A stretch of DNA of 64,000 bases from Pseudotabrizicola sediminis (GTDB taxonomy: Bacteria; Pseudomonadota; Alphaproteobacteria; Rhodobacterales; Rhodobacteraceae): NCBI RefSeq assembly GCF_004745575.1, contig NZ_RPEM01000001.1, positions 186,001-250,000 of the forward strand, written 5' to 3'. Below, piece after piece: positions 9,042 through 17,527 of this stretch; the stretch's first letter is position 1, and each line of letters opens with the position of its first letter. The translations under genes were made by a program, and so were the position numbers. The notes under the pieces were generated by a model, which saw only the letters and a program-made list of their open reading frames with translations, ran no database searches and was not told the origin of the DNA.

Positions 9042-10394
9042 TTACTGCAACCCGTCCCAGGATTGCTGGATCGCATCGGCCACGTCCTGCGCCGATTTGC
9101 CGCCCGCGTAATCGACCATCCCGGTCCAGAACGATCCGGCGCCCACGCCACCCGGCATCAGGTCAGACCCGTCAAAGCGGAAGGTGTCGGCCCCCAGCAG
9201 GATCTCGCCCATGCCTTTCAGGGTAGCATCGGCGTAAAGGTCGGTGTTCACGCCGGTGTGCGGCGTCAGGAATCCTGATTGCGCCATCCACACCTCATGT
9301 GCGACGGGCACTTTCAGCCAGTCGATGAACGCGCGTGCCGCCGGGCTGTCCTTGGTGATGCCAAACAGTGTGCCCGCCCCCAGAACCGGCTTGCCGAGGT
9401 CTTTTTCCGCATAGGCCGGGAAATAGAAGAAATCGGCGTCCACCCCCATTTCGGTGCCTTCGGGGAAGAACGACGGGATGAACGACGCCTGACGGTGCAT
9501 CATGCACTGCGGCGGCGACGAGAACAGACCCTTCGGGCTGTCGCGGAAATCAGTGGTGGCCACAGCCCCCCGGCCCCCGGCGACACGGCCCTCTTCGATG
9601 AACCAGCCGAACTCTTCGATGGCGGCCACGACTTTGGGGTCGTTGAACTTCAGATCATTGCTGATCCAAGCATCGTAATCGGCGGGTGTATTGACCCGCA
9701 GCATCATGTCTTCCACCCAGTCGGTCGCCGGCCAGCCAGTGGCCCCGCCCGACCCCAGACCAACGCACCAGGGTGTGACGCCATCGGCCACCATCTGTTC
9801 GGTCAGGGCTTTCAGCTCTTCCATGGTTTCAGGAATTTCATACCCTGCATCCTCGAAATTCTCTGGGCTGAACCAGACCAGGGATTTCAGGTCGACCTTG
9901 TAGAAGAACCCGAACAGCGCGTCATTGCCATCGGGGCCGGTAAAGGTGGCCAGATCCACCCAGGACTGGCCCGCAGCGTAGTTTTCCTGAAAGAACGTGG
10001 CGTCCGCCTCGGTCAGCGGGGCCACCTGCCCCAGACGCGCCAGATCGGCGGTAAGGCCGGGCTGCGGGAAGACCGAGATGTTCGCGGCAGAGCCTGCCTC
10101 GGCATCAATCCGCACCTGGGTCTCGAAGCTGTCTGACCCGACGTATTTCACGTCCACGCCGGTTGCCGCCTCGAAATAGGCCAGCATCGACTCGACCAGT
10201 TCCTGATCCGGCCCCAGCCATGGCCCGGCAATCGTCAGTTCCTGCCCGCCCAGATCGCCGTGGGCGGCCTTGAACGCCTCATACGAGGCCCAGTTGAAGG
10301 CGCCTTCGCCGATTGGAAATTTCAGGTCTTGCGCAAGCGCACCGCCTGCCACCATGCTCAGCGCCGCGACGCTGACGGTCATTTTCAAATTCAT
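9042..10394 (-). CDS. aglE: Alpha-glucoside ABC transporter periplasmic binding protein
   Basis: This 450-residue extracellular solute-binding protein (family 1) opens with a classic Sec signal peptide, MNLKMTVSVAALSMVAGGALA, cleaved before QDLKFP. The mature protein has the bilobal landmarks AGPWLGPDQELVE, FEAATGVDVKYVGSDSF, and a C-terminal AIQQSWDGLQ. It captures the sugar and delivers it to AglFG. It is the first gene of the operon. A candidate LacI-type operator (CCAAACCGCTTTGG) lies 80 bases upstream in the divergent aglE/aglR spacer. The gap of about 130 bases to aglF is the largest inside the operon and could hold a processing site that keeps aglE mRNA more abundant, as in other sugar ABC operons (inference). 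Confidence 0.93.
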   Translation of the reverse strand: MNLKMTVSVAALSMVAGGALAQDLKFPIGEGAFNWASYEAFKAAHGDLGGQELTIAGPWLGPDQELVESMLAYFEAATGVDVKYVGSDSFETQVRIDAEAGSAANISVFPQPGLTADLARLGQVAPLTEADATFFQENYAAGQSWVDLATFTGPDGNDALFGFFYKVDLKSLVWFSPENFEDAGYEIPETMEELKALTEQMVADGVTPWCVGLGSGGATGWPATDWVEDMMLRVNTPADYDAWISNDLKFNDPKVVAAIEEFGWFIEEGRVAGGRGAVATTDFRDSPKGLFSSPPQCMMHRQASFIPSFFPEGTEMGVDADFFYFPAYAEKDLGKPVLGAGTLFGITKDSPAARAFIDWLKVPVAHEVWMAQSGFLTPHTGVNTDLYADATLKGMGEILLGADTFRFDGSDLMPGGVGAGSFWTGMVDYAGGKSAQDVADAIQQSWDGLQ

Positions 10395-10675
10395 CTACAG
10401 TCCTCCCGGAAGACCCCGCCCATTCGCGAGGCGTTGTGCCAACAGCGGTCAAATACGACCGAAAAGAATCGCCCCAAACCGCTTTGGATACCGCACCTTT
10501 GCCCAAGGCCCCGCACCTGTCAATCAGATGTGCCTGTTGCCGATGCAAAGTGCCGGTTTTGCAGGCGCAGCATGGGCCTGAAACGATTACGCCCCTAACG
10601 CTTTACCTTTGACCTCTCTGCCCCGGCTGTCTAAGATCGGCCCCGATTGAAACCGTTTTGGGTACAGCCGCCGCG
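10395..10675. promoter_or_regulatory. Divergent aglE / aglR control region with LacI-type operators
   Basis: This 281-bp spacer between divergent genes holds the near-perfect palindrome CCAAACCGCTTTGG at 10474-10487, centred on CG, and a related site TTGAAACCGTTTTGGG at 10647-10662, 14 bases before the aglR ATG. Both share the core AAAnCGnTTT expected for LacI-family operators. The placement allows AglR to repress the transport operon and its own gene. A weaker TGAAACGATTAC at 10579-10590 has a shifted core and may be fortuitous. Confidence 0.5.
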
Positions 10676-11701
10676 ATGAACCTCAAGGAACTTGCCTCAA
10701 GGCTGGGCCTGTCGCCCACCACCGTAAGCCGCGCGCTGAACGGCTACCCAGAGGTGAATGAGGCCACCCGTGAACGCGTGATGGCCGCCGCAAAGCGCCA
10801 CAACTACCACCCCAACACCCGGGCCATCCGTCTGGCGACCGGGCGGGCGATGGCGGTGGGGCATGTGATTCCGGTCGCCACACGGCATGAAATCGTCAAC
10901 CCGGTGTTTGCCGATTTCATCGCCGGGGCGGGCGAAACCTACAGCCGCAACGATTATGACATGGTGCTGTCGGTGGTGCCCGACGATCAGGAAGAAGCCA
11001 CCTATCGCGGCATGAAATCCAAGGGCAATGTCGATGGCGTGATTGTACATGCGCCCAAGCTGAACGACCCGCGCATCGCCCTTCTGCATGATGTGGGCCT
11101 GCCCTTCGTGGTGCATGGCCGCGCCACCGGGGCCACGCTGCCCTACAGCTGGCTCGATGTGAACAACCGCCGCGCCTTTCAGCGTGCCGCCGAATTCCTG
11201 CTCGATCTGGGCCACACCCGCATCGCGCTGGTCAACGGGCTGGAGTTCATGGATTTCGCCATCCGCCGCCGCACCGGATATGAGGCTGCGTTGTCGGCCC
11301 GCGGCATCGCGCCTGATCCGGCGCTGATGTCGTCGGATGAGATGACAGAAATCGCCGGTCACCGCGCCGCGCGCCGGATGCTGGCGCTGCCCGACCGCCC
11401 CACCGCCTTTCTGGTCGCCTCGATGATCTCTGGCATGGGTGTGCGTCGCGCGCTGGAAGAGGCGGGGTTGCAGATGGGCCGCGATATCTCGGTCATCATC
11501 CATGACGATGACCTGAGCTATATGAAGAATGGTGATGATGTGCCGATCTTCACTGCCACCCGGTCATCGGTGCGCGATGCCGGGCGGATGGCTGCGGAAA
11601 TGCTGCTGGATCTTATCGCCAACCCCGGCCCGGACCAGCAACGCCTGCTGGAGGCAGAGCTGATCATGGGCCAATCCACCGGCCCCTGCCCCAGACCCTG
11701 A
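10676..11701 (+). CDS. aglR: LacI-family transcriptional regulator AglR
   Basis: This 341-residue repressor has an N-terminal helix-turn-helix of the LacI type: MNLKELASRLGLSPTTVSRAL, with LNGYPEVNEATRERV following and the hinge region NTRAIRLATGRAMAVG. A periplasmic-binding-like sensor domain with VIVHAPK, LGHTRIALV and TAFLVAS blocks completes it. The ATG at 10676 is chosen because it places the HTH at residue 2, as usual; a TTG 18 bases earlier is in frame. It is divergent from the agl transport operon and co-directional with bglA and glk, so it probably controls both transcripts. The inducer is likely an alpha-glucoside (inference from context). Confidence 0.88.
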   Translation: MNLKELASRLGLSPTTVSRALNGYPEVNEATRERVMAAAKRHNYHPNTRAIRLATGRAMAVGHVIPVATRHEIVNPVFADFIAGAGETYSRNDYDMVLSVVPDDQEEATYRGMKSKGNVDGVIVHAPKLNDPRIALLHDVGLPFVVHGRATGATLPYSWLDVNNRRAFQRAAEFLLDLGHTRIALVNGLEFMDFAIRRRTGYEAALSARGIAPDPALMSSDEMTEIAGHRAARRMLALPDRPTAFLVASMISGMGVRRALEEAGLQMGRDISVIIHDDDLSYMKNGDDVPIFTATRSSVRDAGRMAAEMLLDLIANPGPDQQRLLEAELIMGQSTGPCPRP

Positions 11702-11745
11702 TCCGGGGGCCTGACACTTAAGATCTTACCTGAAAGTCCTGCCCC

Positions 11746-13074
11746 ATGCCTCTGTCGCGCTTTGATTTTCCACCGGATTTCCTGTTCGGTGCCGCCACCG
11801 CCGCCTATCAGATCGAAGGGGCAGGTTTCGGTGGCTGTGGCCCCAGCCATTGGGACACATTCGCCGCCACCCCCGGCAATGTGGTGCGCGCCGAAGACGG
11901 ATCAAAAGCCTGCGACCATTACCACCAATGGCCCGACGACCTTGATCTGATCCGCGCCGCCAATATGGATGCCTACCGCTTTTCCACCTCATGGGCGCGG
12001 GTGATGCCGGATGGGGTGACGGTGAACCCGGAAGGCATGGATTTCTACGACCGGCTGGTCGATGGCATGCTGGCGCGCGGCCTCAAACCGTTCCAGACTC
12101 TGTACCATTGGGAACTGCCCTCGGCGCTGGCCGACAAAGGCGGCTGGACCAACCGCGACACCTGCCTGCGCTTTGTCGATTTCGCGCAAGCCATCACCGA
12201 ACGCCTTGGCGACCGCGTGGCATCGATCGCCACCATCAACGAGCCGTGGTGCGTCGCCTGGCTGTCGCATTTCATCGGGGCCCATGCGCCCGGCCTGCGC
12301 GACATCCGCGCGGCCGCCCGCGCCATGCACCACATCCTGCTGGCGCATGGCATGGCGGTGGACCGGCTGCGCGGGATGGGGCAGCAAAACCTCGGCATCG
12401 TGCTGAACTTCGATTATGCCAAAGCCGCGACCGACAGCGCGCAAGACCAACAGGCCGCCGCCCGCTGGGACGGCATCTTCAACCGCTGGTTCATCGAGGG
12501 GATCACCCGGCAAGCCTACCCCGACATCGTGCTGGAAGGTCTGGCCTCCCATATGCCCGACCGCTGGCAGGATGACATGCCGGTCATTGGCCAAAAGCTC
12601 GACTGGCTTGGCGTCAACTACTACACCCGCCATCTGCATGCGCATGACCCTGCAGCCCCATGGCCACACCTGCGCCATGTGCCGGGGCCGCTGCCGAAAA
12701 CCCAGATGGGGTGGGAGATCTACCCCGAAGGCCTGCACCATTTCCTGACCTGTCTGGCGCGCGATCATGTCGGCAACCTGCCGCTTTATGTCACCGAAAA
12801 CGGCATGGCCAATGCCGATACGCTGGCAGACGGCACCGTTACCGACCAGATCCGCGAAGACTTTCTCTTCGCCCATCTTGCCGCCACCAGGCGCGCCATT
12901 GCAGATGGGGCCAATGTGCAGGGCTTCTTCTACTGGTCGCTTCTGGACAATTACGAATGGGCCGAAGGGTATGAAAAGCGCTTCGGCCTGGTCCATGTCG
13001 ATTTCGACAGCTTGGCAAGGACACCCAAAGCCTCGTATCACGCACTGGCCCGGGCACTGGCCCGCAACGACTAG
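11746..13074 (+). CDS. bglA: Beta-glucosidase, GH1
   Basis: This 442-residue GH1 enzyme begins FPPDFLFGAATAAYQIEGA, the family signature. The acid/base Glu166 is in TINEPW, the nucleophile Glu351 in YVTENG, and FFYWSLLDNYEWAEGYEKRFGL is the conserved C-terminal strand-helix. No signal peptide, so it is cytoplasmic and acts on imported beta-glucosides, releasing glucose. It follows aglR by 44 bases and precedes glk by 10 bases, so aglR-bglA-glk appears to be one transcript. A beta-glucosidase under an alpha-glucoside regulator implies that the module handles more than one linkage type. Confidence 0.93.
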   Translation: MPLSRFDFPPDFLFGAATAAYQIEGAGFGGCGPSHWDTFAATPGNVVRAEDGSKACDHYHQWPDDLDLIRAANMDAYRFSTSWARVMPDGVTVNPEGMDFYDRLVDGMLARGLKPFQTLYHWELPSALADKGGWTNRDTCLRFVDFAQAITERLGDRVASIATINEPWCVAWLSHFIGAHAPGLRDIRAAARAMHHILLAHGMAVDRLRGMGQQNLGIVLNFDYAKAATDSAQDQQAAARWDGIFNRWFIEGITRQAYPDIVLEGLASHMPDRWQDDMPVIGQKLDWLGVNYYTRHLHAHDPAAPWPHLRHVPGPLPKTQMGWEIYPEGLHHFLTCLARDHVGNLPLYVTENGMANADTLADGTVTDQIREDFLFAHLAATRRAIADGANVQGFFYWSLLDNYEWAEGYEKRFGLVHVDFDSLARTPKASYHALARALARND

Positions 13075-13084
13075 GACGCCGCCC

Positions 13085-14059
13085 ATGACGCTTTCCCTTC
13101 TTGCCGATATCGGAGGCACCAACACCCGCGTGGCGCTGGCCGATGGCCCGCACGTGCTGCCCGACTCGGTCGCGCGCTTTGCCAATGCCGCGTATCAGGC
13201 GCGGGGTCAGGACATTGCCGATATCCTGTCCGATTACCTGAAAACCAGCGGCCAGACCGTGTCGGGTGTCTGTGTCGCTGCCGCAGGTCCGGTGCAGGAC
13301 GGGGTGGCACAAATGACCAACCTGCATTGGGTGATTGACGCCGCCAAACTGCGCGCCGCCACCGGGGCCGCGCACACCGCCATCCTGAATGATCTGCAGG
13401 CGCAGGGTCAGGCATTGGGCCACATCGCGCCCGCAAAGCTGCGCCCGGTCACCGATGGCCCGAAAGCTCCGGGCGCCATGCTGGTGGTGGGCCTTGGCAC
13501 CGGCGTCAACGCGGCCCCGGTCCATGGCAGTGGTGCTGCGCGCATCGTGCCGCCGTCCGAATGCGGCCATGTCAACATGCCGGTCCGCTGTGAAGAAGAC
13601 CTGACGCTCATGCGCTTTGTCGAAGCCCGCCTCGCAGAACAGGGAGAGGTCGCGCATTGCGGCGTGGAAGAGGTGCTGTCAGGCCGCGGCCTGATCAACC
13701 TGCACGCCTTTGCCGCCGCGCAAGCGCAGCACCCCGCCGCCACCACATCGGCACAGGTTTTTGACGATCTTGACAAGGACCACCCGACAGCCACCCATGC
13801 CGCCACTCTCTACACCCGCATCCTTGCCCAAACCCTTGCCGATCTGGCACTGATCCACCTGCCCTACGCCGGCATCTACCTGATCGGCGGCATGGCCCGC
13901 GCCATGGCCCCGCATTTCGCAAGGCTGGGCCTGAGCGAACAGTTCCGTGAAACCCGCCGGGTGGATCTGCTTCAGAACGACTTCTCGATCACGGTTGTCG
14001 AGGATGATTTCGCCGCCCTCACCGGCTGCGCCGCCTACCTGCACGCCCAAGTCACCTGA
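13085..14059 (+). CDS. glk: Glucokinase
   Basis: This 324-residue Glk-family kinase (the proteobacterial ATP-dependent type, not ROK) phosphorylates the glucose released by AglA and BglA to glucose 6-phosphate. It starts MTLSLLADIGGTNTRVALA, the phosphate-1 motif. LVVGLGTGVNAA and the ECGHVNMP block follow. CGVEEVLSGRGLINLH precedes the adenosine-site motif IYLIGGMAR. It is 10 bases downstream of bglA and followed by a strong terminator, so it ends the aglR operon. Confidence 0.93.
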   Translation: MTLSLLADIGGTNTRVALADGPHVLPDSVARFANAAYQARGQDIADILSDYLKTSGQTVSGVCVAAAGPVQDGVAQMTNLHWVIDAAKLRAATGAAHTAILNDLQAQGQALGHIAPAKLRPVTDGPKAPGAMLVVGLGTGVNAAPVHGSGAARIVPPSECGHVNMPVRCEEDLTLMRFVEARLAEQGEVAHCGVEEVLSGRGLINLHAFAAAQAQHPAATTSAQVFDDLDKDHPTATHAATLYTRILAQTLADLALIHLPYAGIYLIGGMARAMAPHFARLGLSEQFRETRRVDLLQNDFSITVVEDDFAALTGCAAYLHAQVT

Positions 14060-14098
14060 CCGCGCGCACGGCACCCTGCCCTCTGACCAATAAACAAT

Positions 14099-14119
14099 GC
14101 GGCCCCTCTTGGGGGCCGC
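14099..14119. terminator. Intrinsic terminator between glk and the convergent esterase gene
   Basis: Perfect 8-bp stem GCGGCCCC / GGGGCCGC with a 5-base loop, placed 40 bases after glk and 10 bases after the stop of the minus-strand esterase gene. The minus-strand side is followed by a T-rich tail (ATTGTTTATT). Confidence 0.75.
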
Positions 14120-14128
14120 GCTATAAGA

Positions 14129-14788
14129 TCACCCCGGCAACCGCGTGCGCAGGAATTGCAAGGCCACGCCCAGGCCGTCGGGCGCAATGCCATGCCCGGT
14201 GCCTTCCATCACATGGCCGAACACCTCGAACCCCGCGCCCAGCAGCGCGTCACCGGCCAGCGACATGTCGGCAAAAGGCACCACCGGGTCTTGATCGCCA
14301 TGGATCAGCAGCACCGGCGGTTTTGCCACCGCCTCGGCCGCCAGCAATTCGGGCACCAGCAACCGGCCCGAAATCGCGACCACACCTGCCACGGGAACCG
14401 TGCGACGCGGGGCGATGTGCAGGCTCATCATCGCGCCTTGGCTGAACCCCACCAGCGCCAGCGCCTCCGGCCCGATGCCCTCATCCGCCATGATCCGGTC
14501 CACAAACCCGTTCAGATCCACCGCCGCGCGCAGCAGCCCCTCACGGCTGTCCGCCTCGCTTGACCCGTCGAGCCACGGGATGGAAAACCACTGCCGCCCA
14601 AAGCTGTGGCCCGGCGTGGTCTCTGGCGCGTCGGGCGCGTAGAAGGCGGTGTCCGGCAGATGCGGCGCCAGCGGGTCGGCCAGACCCAGAAGGTCCGCGC
14701 CATTGGCACCGTAGCCATGCACAAAGACCACCACGCTTGTCGCACGTCCCGGTGCCGCCCCCCGCCGTGCCGATTGCAGTTCCCGCAT
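14129..14788 (-). CDS. Phospholipase/carboxylesterase family alpha/beta hydrolase
   Basis: This 219-residue alpha/beta hydrolase belongs to the short carboxylesterase family (PF02230-like). VVVFVHGYGANGADLLGL is the oxyanion strand-loop. The nucleophile Ser is in GFSQGAMMSL, the acidic residue in HGDQDPVVPF, and His in EGTGHGIAPDGL. It probably hydrolyses small carboxyl esters in the cytoplasm. The ATG at 14788 overlaps the stop of the upstream alkA gene as TGATG, so the two are translationally coupled. An extended frame upstream of this ATG runs antisense-free over alkA but is not needed. Confidence 0.85.
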   Translation of the reverse strand: MRELQSARRGAAPGRATSVVVFVHGYGANGADLLGLADPLAPHLPDTAFYAPDAPETTPGHSFGRQWFSIPWLDGSSEADSREGLLRAAVDLNGFVDRIMADEGIGPEALALVGFSQGAMMSLHIAPRRTVPVAGVVAISGRLLVPELLAAEAVAKPPVLLIHGDQDPVVPFADMSLAGDALLGAGFEVFGHVMEGTGHGIAPDGLGVALQFLRTRLPG

Positions 14789-15417
14789 CACATTACCCCT
14801 TCGCGTGCCTTTGCGACGCGGTAATAGGCCCAAAGCACCCGTGCCGCAACCGACCGCCACGGGCTCCACGCCCCGGCCATCGCGCGCAGCGCTTTTTCCC
14901 CGGGCCGCGCCTCCAGACCATAAAGCACCCTTGCGGCTTCCTGTAGCGCCAGATCGCCGGGGGCAAACACATCGGCCCGCCCCAGCGCGAACATCGCATA
15001 GATCTCGGCGGTCCACGTCCCGATGCCCGGCACCGCCACCAGTGTGGCGATCACCTGATCATCGGGCACCTCGCGCAGGGCATCGAAATCAATCCCCGCC
15101 CGCGCCAGAGCCTGCCCATAGCGTGCCTTCTGCCGCGACAGGCCCACGGCCCGCAGCGCCTCTTCCCCGGCATCGGCCATCGCCGCCGCGTCTGTCAGCC
15201 CCGCCGCGTCGAGCCGTGCCCAGATCGCGCGGGCTGACGCGACCGACACCTGCTGCGACACGATGGCCGACAACAGCGCTGCAAACCCATCCGCCTGCCG
15301 CCGCAGCGGCAAAGGCCCGCACAGGGCCATGGCCTGCGCCATCCGCGCATCGTGCGCGGCCAGCCACGCGGCCCCTTCGGCCACGCAGGCATCGCTCAGA
15401 ATGATCCGTCCCACCAT
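14788..15417 (-). CDS. DNA-3-methyladenine glycosylase (AlkA/HhH-GPD type)
   Basis: This 209-residue base-excision repair enzyme removes alkylated purines from DNA. It has the HhH-GPD layout: LLSAIVSQQVSVASARAIW (helices before the hairpin), hairpin VPGIGTWTAEIY, then the catalytic Asp in FAPGDLALQ. It is the short single-domain form, lacking the N-terminal Ada or AlkA extra domain. The C-terminal WSPWRSVAARVLWAYYR block is typical. Upstream partner of the esterase gene in a two-gene operon. Confidence 0.88.
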   Translation of the reverse strand: MVGRIILSDACVAEGAAWLAAHDARMAQAMALCGPLPLRRQADGFAALLSAIVSQQVSVASARAIWARLDAAGLTDAAAMADAGEEALRAVGLSRQKARYGQALARAGIDFDALREVPDDQVIATLVAVPGIGTWTAEIYAMFALGRADVFAPGDLALQEAARVLYGLEARPGEKALRAMAGAWSPWRSVAARVLWAYYRVAKAREGVM

Positions 15418-15515
15418 GGGGCCACCCTGCCCCGCCGCGCCCGCACAGGCAACCCGGACCTTGCGCCAAATCGCCTCTTGCCCGGCCCGGCCAAACCCCC
15501 TACCGCTTGGGCATC

Positions 15516-16721
15516 ATGACCCAGGATGCCCTCGCCCGCCGCAATGTTTTCGTCCTTGTCGCGGCGCAGGCCGTGCTGGGGGCGCAGATGCCGATGATCT
15601 TCACCATCGCCGGATTGGCGGGGCAAAGCCTTGCGCCCAATGCCTGCTGGGCCACCCTGCCGATCACGCTGACCGTCATCGGCTCGATGCTGACCGCCAC
15701 CCCGATTTCCGCCTTCATGCAGCGCTATGGCCGCCGGGCCGGCTTTGTCGCGGGTGCGCTTGGCGGTGCGCTTGGCGCGGCCATCGGGGCGTATGGGCTG
15801 ATGACCGGCAGTTTCGTGCTGTTCTGCATCGGCGGCCTGTTCACCGGCATCTATATGAGCGCGCAGGGCTTTTACCGCTTTGCCGCCGCCGATACGGCAT
15901 CCGATTCCTTCCGGCCCAAGGCGATTTCATGGGTGATGGCCGGGGGGCTGCTGTCTGCCGTCCTTGGCCCGCAGCTGGTGAAGGCCACGGCCGAGGCGAT
16001 GGTGGTGCCGTTCCTTGCGACATATCTGGCGGTGATCGGGCTGAACCTTGTGGGCATGTTCCTGTTTCTCGGCCTGTCGATCCCGAAACCCAAACCCCCC
16101 GCCGCCGGTGCCCCCATGGGCCGCACGCGCGGGGAGTTGATCCGCAACCCGACCATTGCGGTCGCCATGATCTGCGCAACAGTCTCCTATGCGCTGATGA
16201 ATCTGGTGATGACCTCATCCCCGCTGGCCGTCGTCGGCTGCGGGTTTGAAACCGGGGACGCGGCCGATGTGGTCACCGCCCATGTGCTGGCGATGTATGC
16301 CCCCAGCTTCATCACCGGCCATGTCATCGCGCGCTTCGGGGTCGAACGGGTGATCGCCCTTGGCCTGATCATCCTTGCCGGGTCCGGTGCGGTGGCAATG
16401 TCGGGGGTAGAGCTGGAGAATTTCTTCGTCGCACTGATCCTGCTGGGGGTGGGCTGGAACTTCGGCTTCATCGGTGCCACCACCATGCTGACCTCTGCCC
16501 AACGGCCCGAAGAGCGCGGGCGGCTGCAGGGGTTGAACGATCTGATCATCTTTGGCGGCGTGTCGGTCGCCAGCTTTGCCTCGGGCGGGTTGATGAACTG
16601 TTCGGGCGGGTCGGTGCAGGCCGGGTGGCAATTGGTCAACATGGCGATGCTGCCGTTTCTGGTGGCGGCAGGCGGGGCGCTGATCTGGTTGTGGCTGCGC
16701 CCGCGCGAGATGCGGGGCTGA
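15516..16721 (+). CDS. MFS transporter
   Basis: This is an inner-membrane transporter of about 401 residues with 12 predicted helices. The cytoplasmic loop between TM2 and TM3 carries QRYGRRAGFV, the MFS A-motif region, and the central loop is PKPKPPAAGAPMGRTRGEL. It belongs to the group that has an 'MFS transporter' label without known substrate; it resembles YcaD/efflux-like members. I use the ATG at 15516, though a TTG nine bases upstream is in frame. It is divergent from alkA across a 98-bp spacer. The gene is followed by the dispersed motif at 16747. Confidence 0.8.
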   Translation: MTQDALARRNVFVLVAAQAVLGAQMPMIFTIAGLAGQSLAPNACWATLPITLTVIGSMLTATPISAFMQRYGRRAGFVAGALGGALGAAIGAYGLMTGSFVLFCIGGLFTGIYMSAQGFYRFAAADTASDSFRPKAISWVMAGGLLSAVLGPQLVKATAEAMVVPFLATYLAVIGLNLVGMFLFLGLSIPKPKPPAAGAPMGRTRGELIRNPTIAVAMICATVSYALMNLVMTSSPLAVVGCGFETGDAADVVTAHVLAMYAPSFITGHVIARFGVERVIALGLIILAGSGAVAMSGVELENFFVALILLGVGWNFGFIGATTMLTSAQRPEERGRLQGLNDLIIFGGVSVASFASGGLMNCSGGSVQAGWQLVNMAMLPFLVAAGGALIWLWLRPREMRG

Positions 16722-16746
16722 CAGCGCAGGCTGTGGGTTTGGAAAG

Positions 16747-16766
16747 CCTCCGGCGGGAGTATTTGG
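16747..16766. repeat. Dispersed intergenic motif, copy 1
   Basis: The 20-base element reads CCTCCGGCGGGAGTATTTGG. A CCTCC-GGC-GGG mini-inverted repeat is followed by GTATTTGG. A related copy lies on the other strand near 44564-44580. From memory, elements of this look are frequent between genes of Rhodobacteraceae; role unknown. Confidence 0.45.
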
Positions 16767-16768
16767 GG

Positions 16769-17527
16769 TCAGAACAGGCCCGTCGTTGCCTGCCAAAGCA
16801 ACCGGCCACGACGCGCGAAGTCTGACAGCTGCAGCCGCCCCTCTGCCACCGCCGCCGGATCGCGGGCGGCCTGTTTCAGCAGACCTTCGGCCTGCCAGCC
16901 CGCCAGCAAGGCCGGACGCAGGGCGCGCGGCACCCCGGTGCGCCGCGCGGCATTCAGCCGGATCAGCCCGCGCAGCGCCAGTTGGCTGACCGCTTGCGAC
17001 CGGCCATCAACCAGCGGCACCCGGCCCCTTGCAGCCAGCTCGGGGATCGCGCGCAGATAGCTGGCCAATGCCGAGGCCCAGCCATAAGCGCGCACGGGTT
17101 GCTCTGCTTCGGGCGCGGCGCCCAAGGCGCAGGCCGACAGCCACATCAGCCCGGCCCCGGTATCTTCCAGATAGGCATCCATCGCCGCCTGATCCTCGAA
17201 CGGATCGCGGTAGATGTCCCAGCGCCGTGCCTCGATCATCCGGTCGAGCACATCCAGCGGCAAACCCGCTGACTGGATCAGATCATGCAGGGGCCGCGCC
17301 ACCTCATGCGCGCGCGGCGTGGGCTCTGTGACCACATCACGCCACCATTGCAGCCGCATCTCGGCGATCATAGGCTCGGTGCTGACCCAAGGCGCGCGCG
17401 CGATTTCAAGGTTCAACGCATAGAGCGGCAACAGCCGCGCCCGCGCCGCAACCGGGGCCGCCATCACCGCAAGGAACCGGTCGGGGTCGCCACGCTGGAC
17501 ATTGGCGGCGCAGGCATCAAGGCTCAT
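16769..17527 (-). CDS. Squalene/phytoene synthase-like protein of the NDUFAF6 (complex I assembly) type
   Basis: This 252-residue protein has the all-alpha isoprenoid synthase fold but lacks the two aspartate-rich DxxxD motifs of true squalene or phytoene synthases. Its blocks LYALNLEIARAPW, EMRLQWWRDVV, EARRWDIYRDPF and YLEDTGAGLMWLSACALG match, in order, those of human NDUFAF6 as I remember it. The synthase active site is replaced. I therefore favour a non-catalytic or divergent role in respiratory complex I assembly over carotenoid synthesis. The gene begins with an ATGA overlap on the methyltransferase gene and ends the cysS-cimA operon. No carotenoid genes are nearby. Confidence 0.72.
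   Translation of the reverse strand: MSLDACAANVQRGDPDRFLAVMAAPVAARARLLPLYALNLEIARAPWVSTEPMIAEMRLQWWRDVVTEPTPRAHEVARPLHDLIQSAGLPLDVLDRMIEARRWDIYRDPFEDQAAMDAYLEDTGAGLMWLSACALGAAPEAEQPVRAYGWASALASYLRAIPELAARGRVPLVDGRSQAVSQLALRGLIRLNAARRTGVPRALRPALLAGWQAEGLLKQAARDPAAVAEGRLQLSDFARRGRLLWQATTGLF

Noticed and set aside
10579-10590. Third AglR operator TGAAACGATTAC
   Set aside because: Core is shifted compared with AAAnCGnTTT and symmetry is poor.
16769-17527. Phytoene synthase for carotenoid production
   Set aside because: Missing aspartate-rich motifs, no crt genes nearby, better agreement with NDUFAF6-type blocks.
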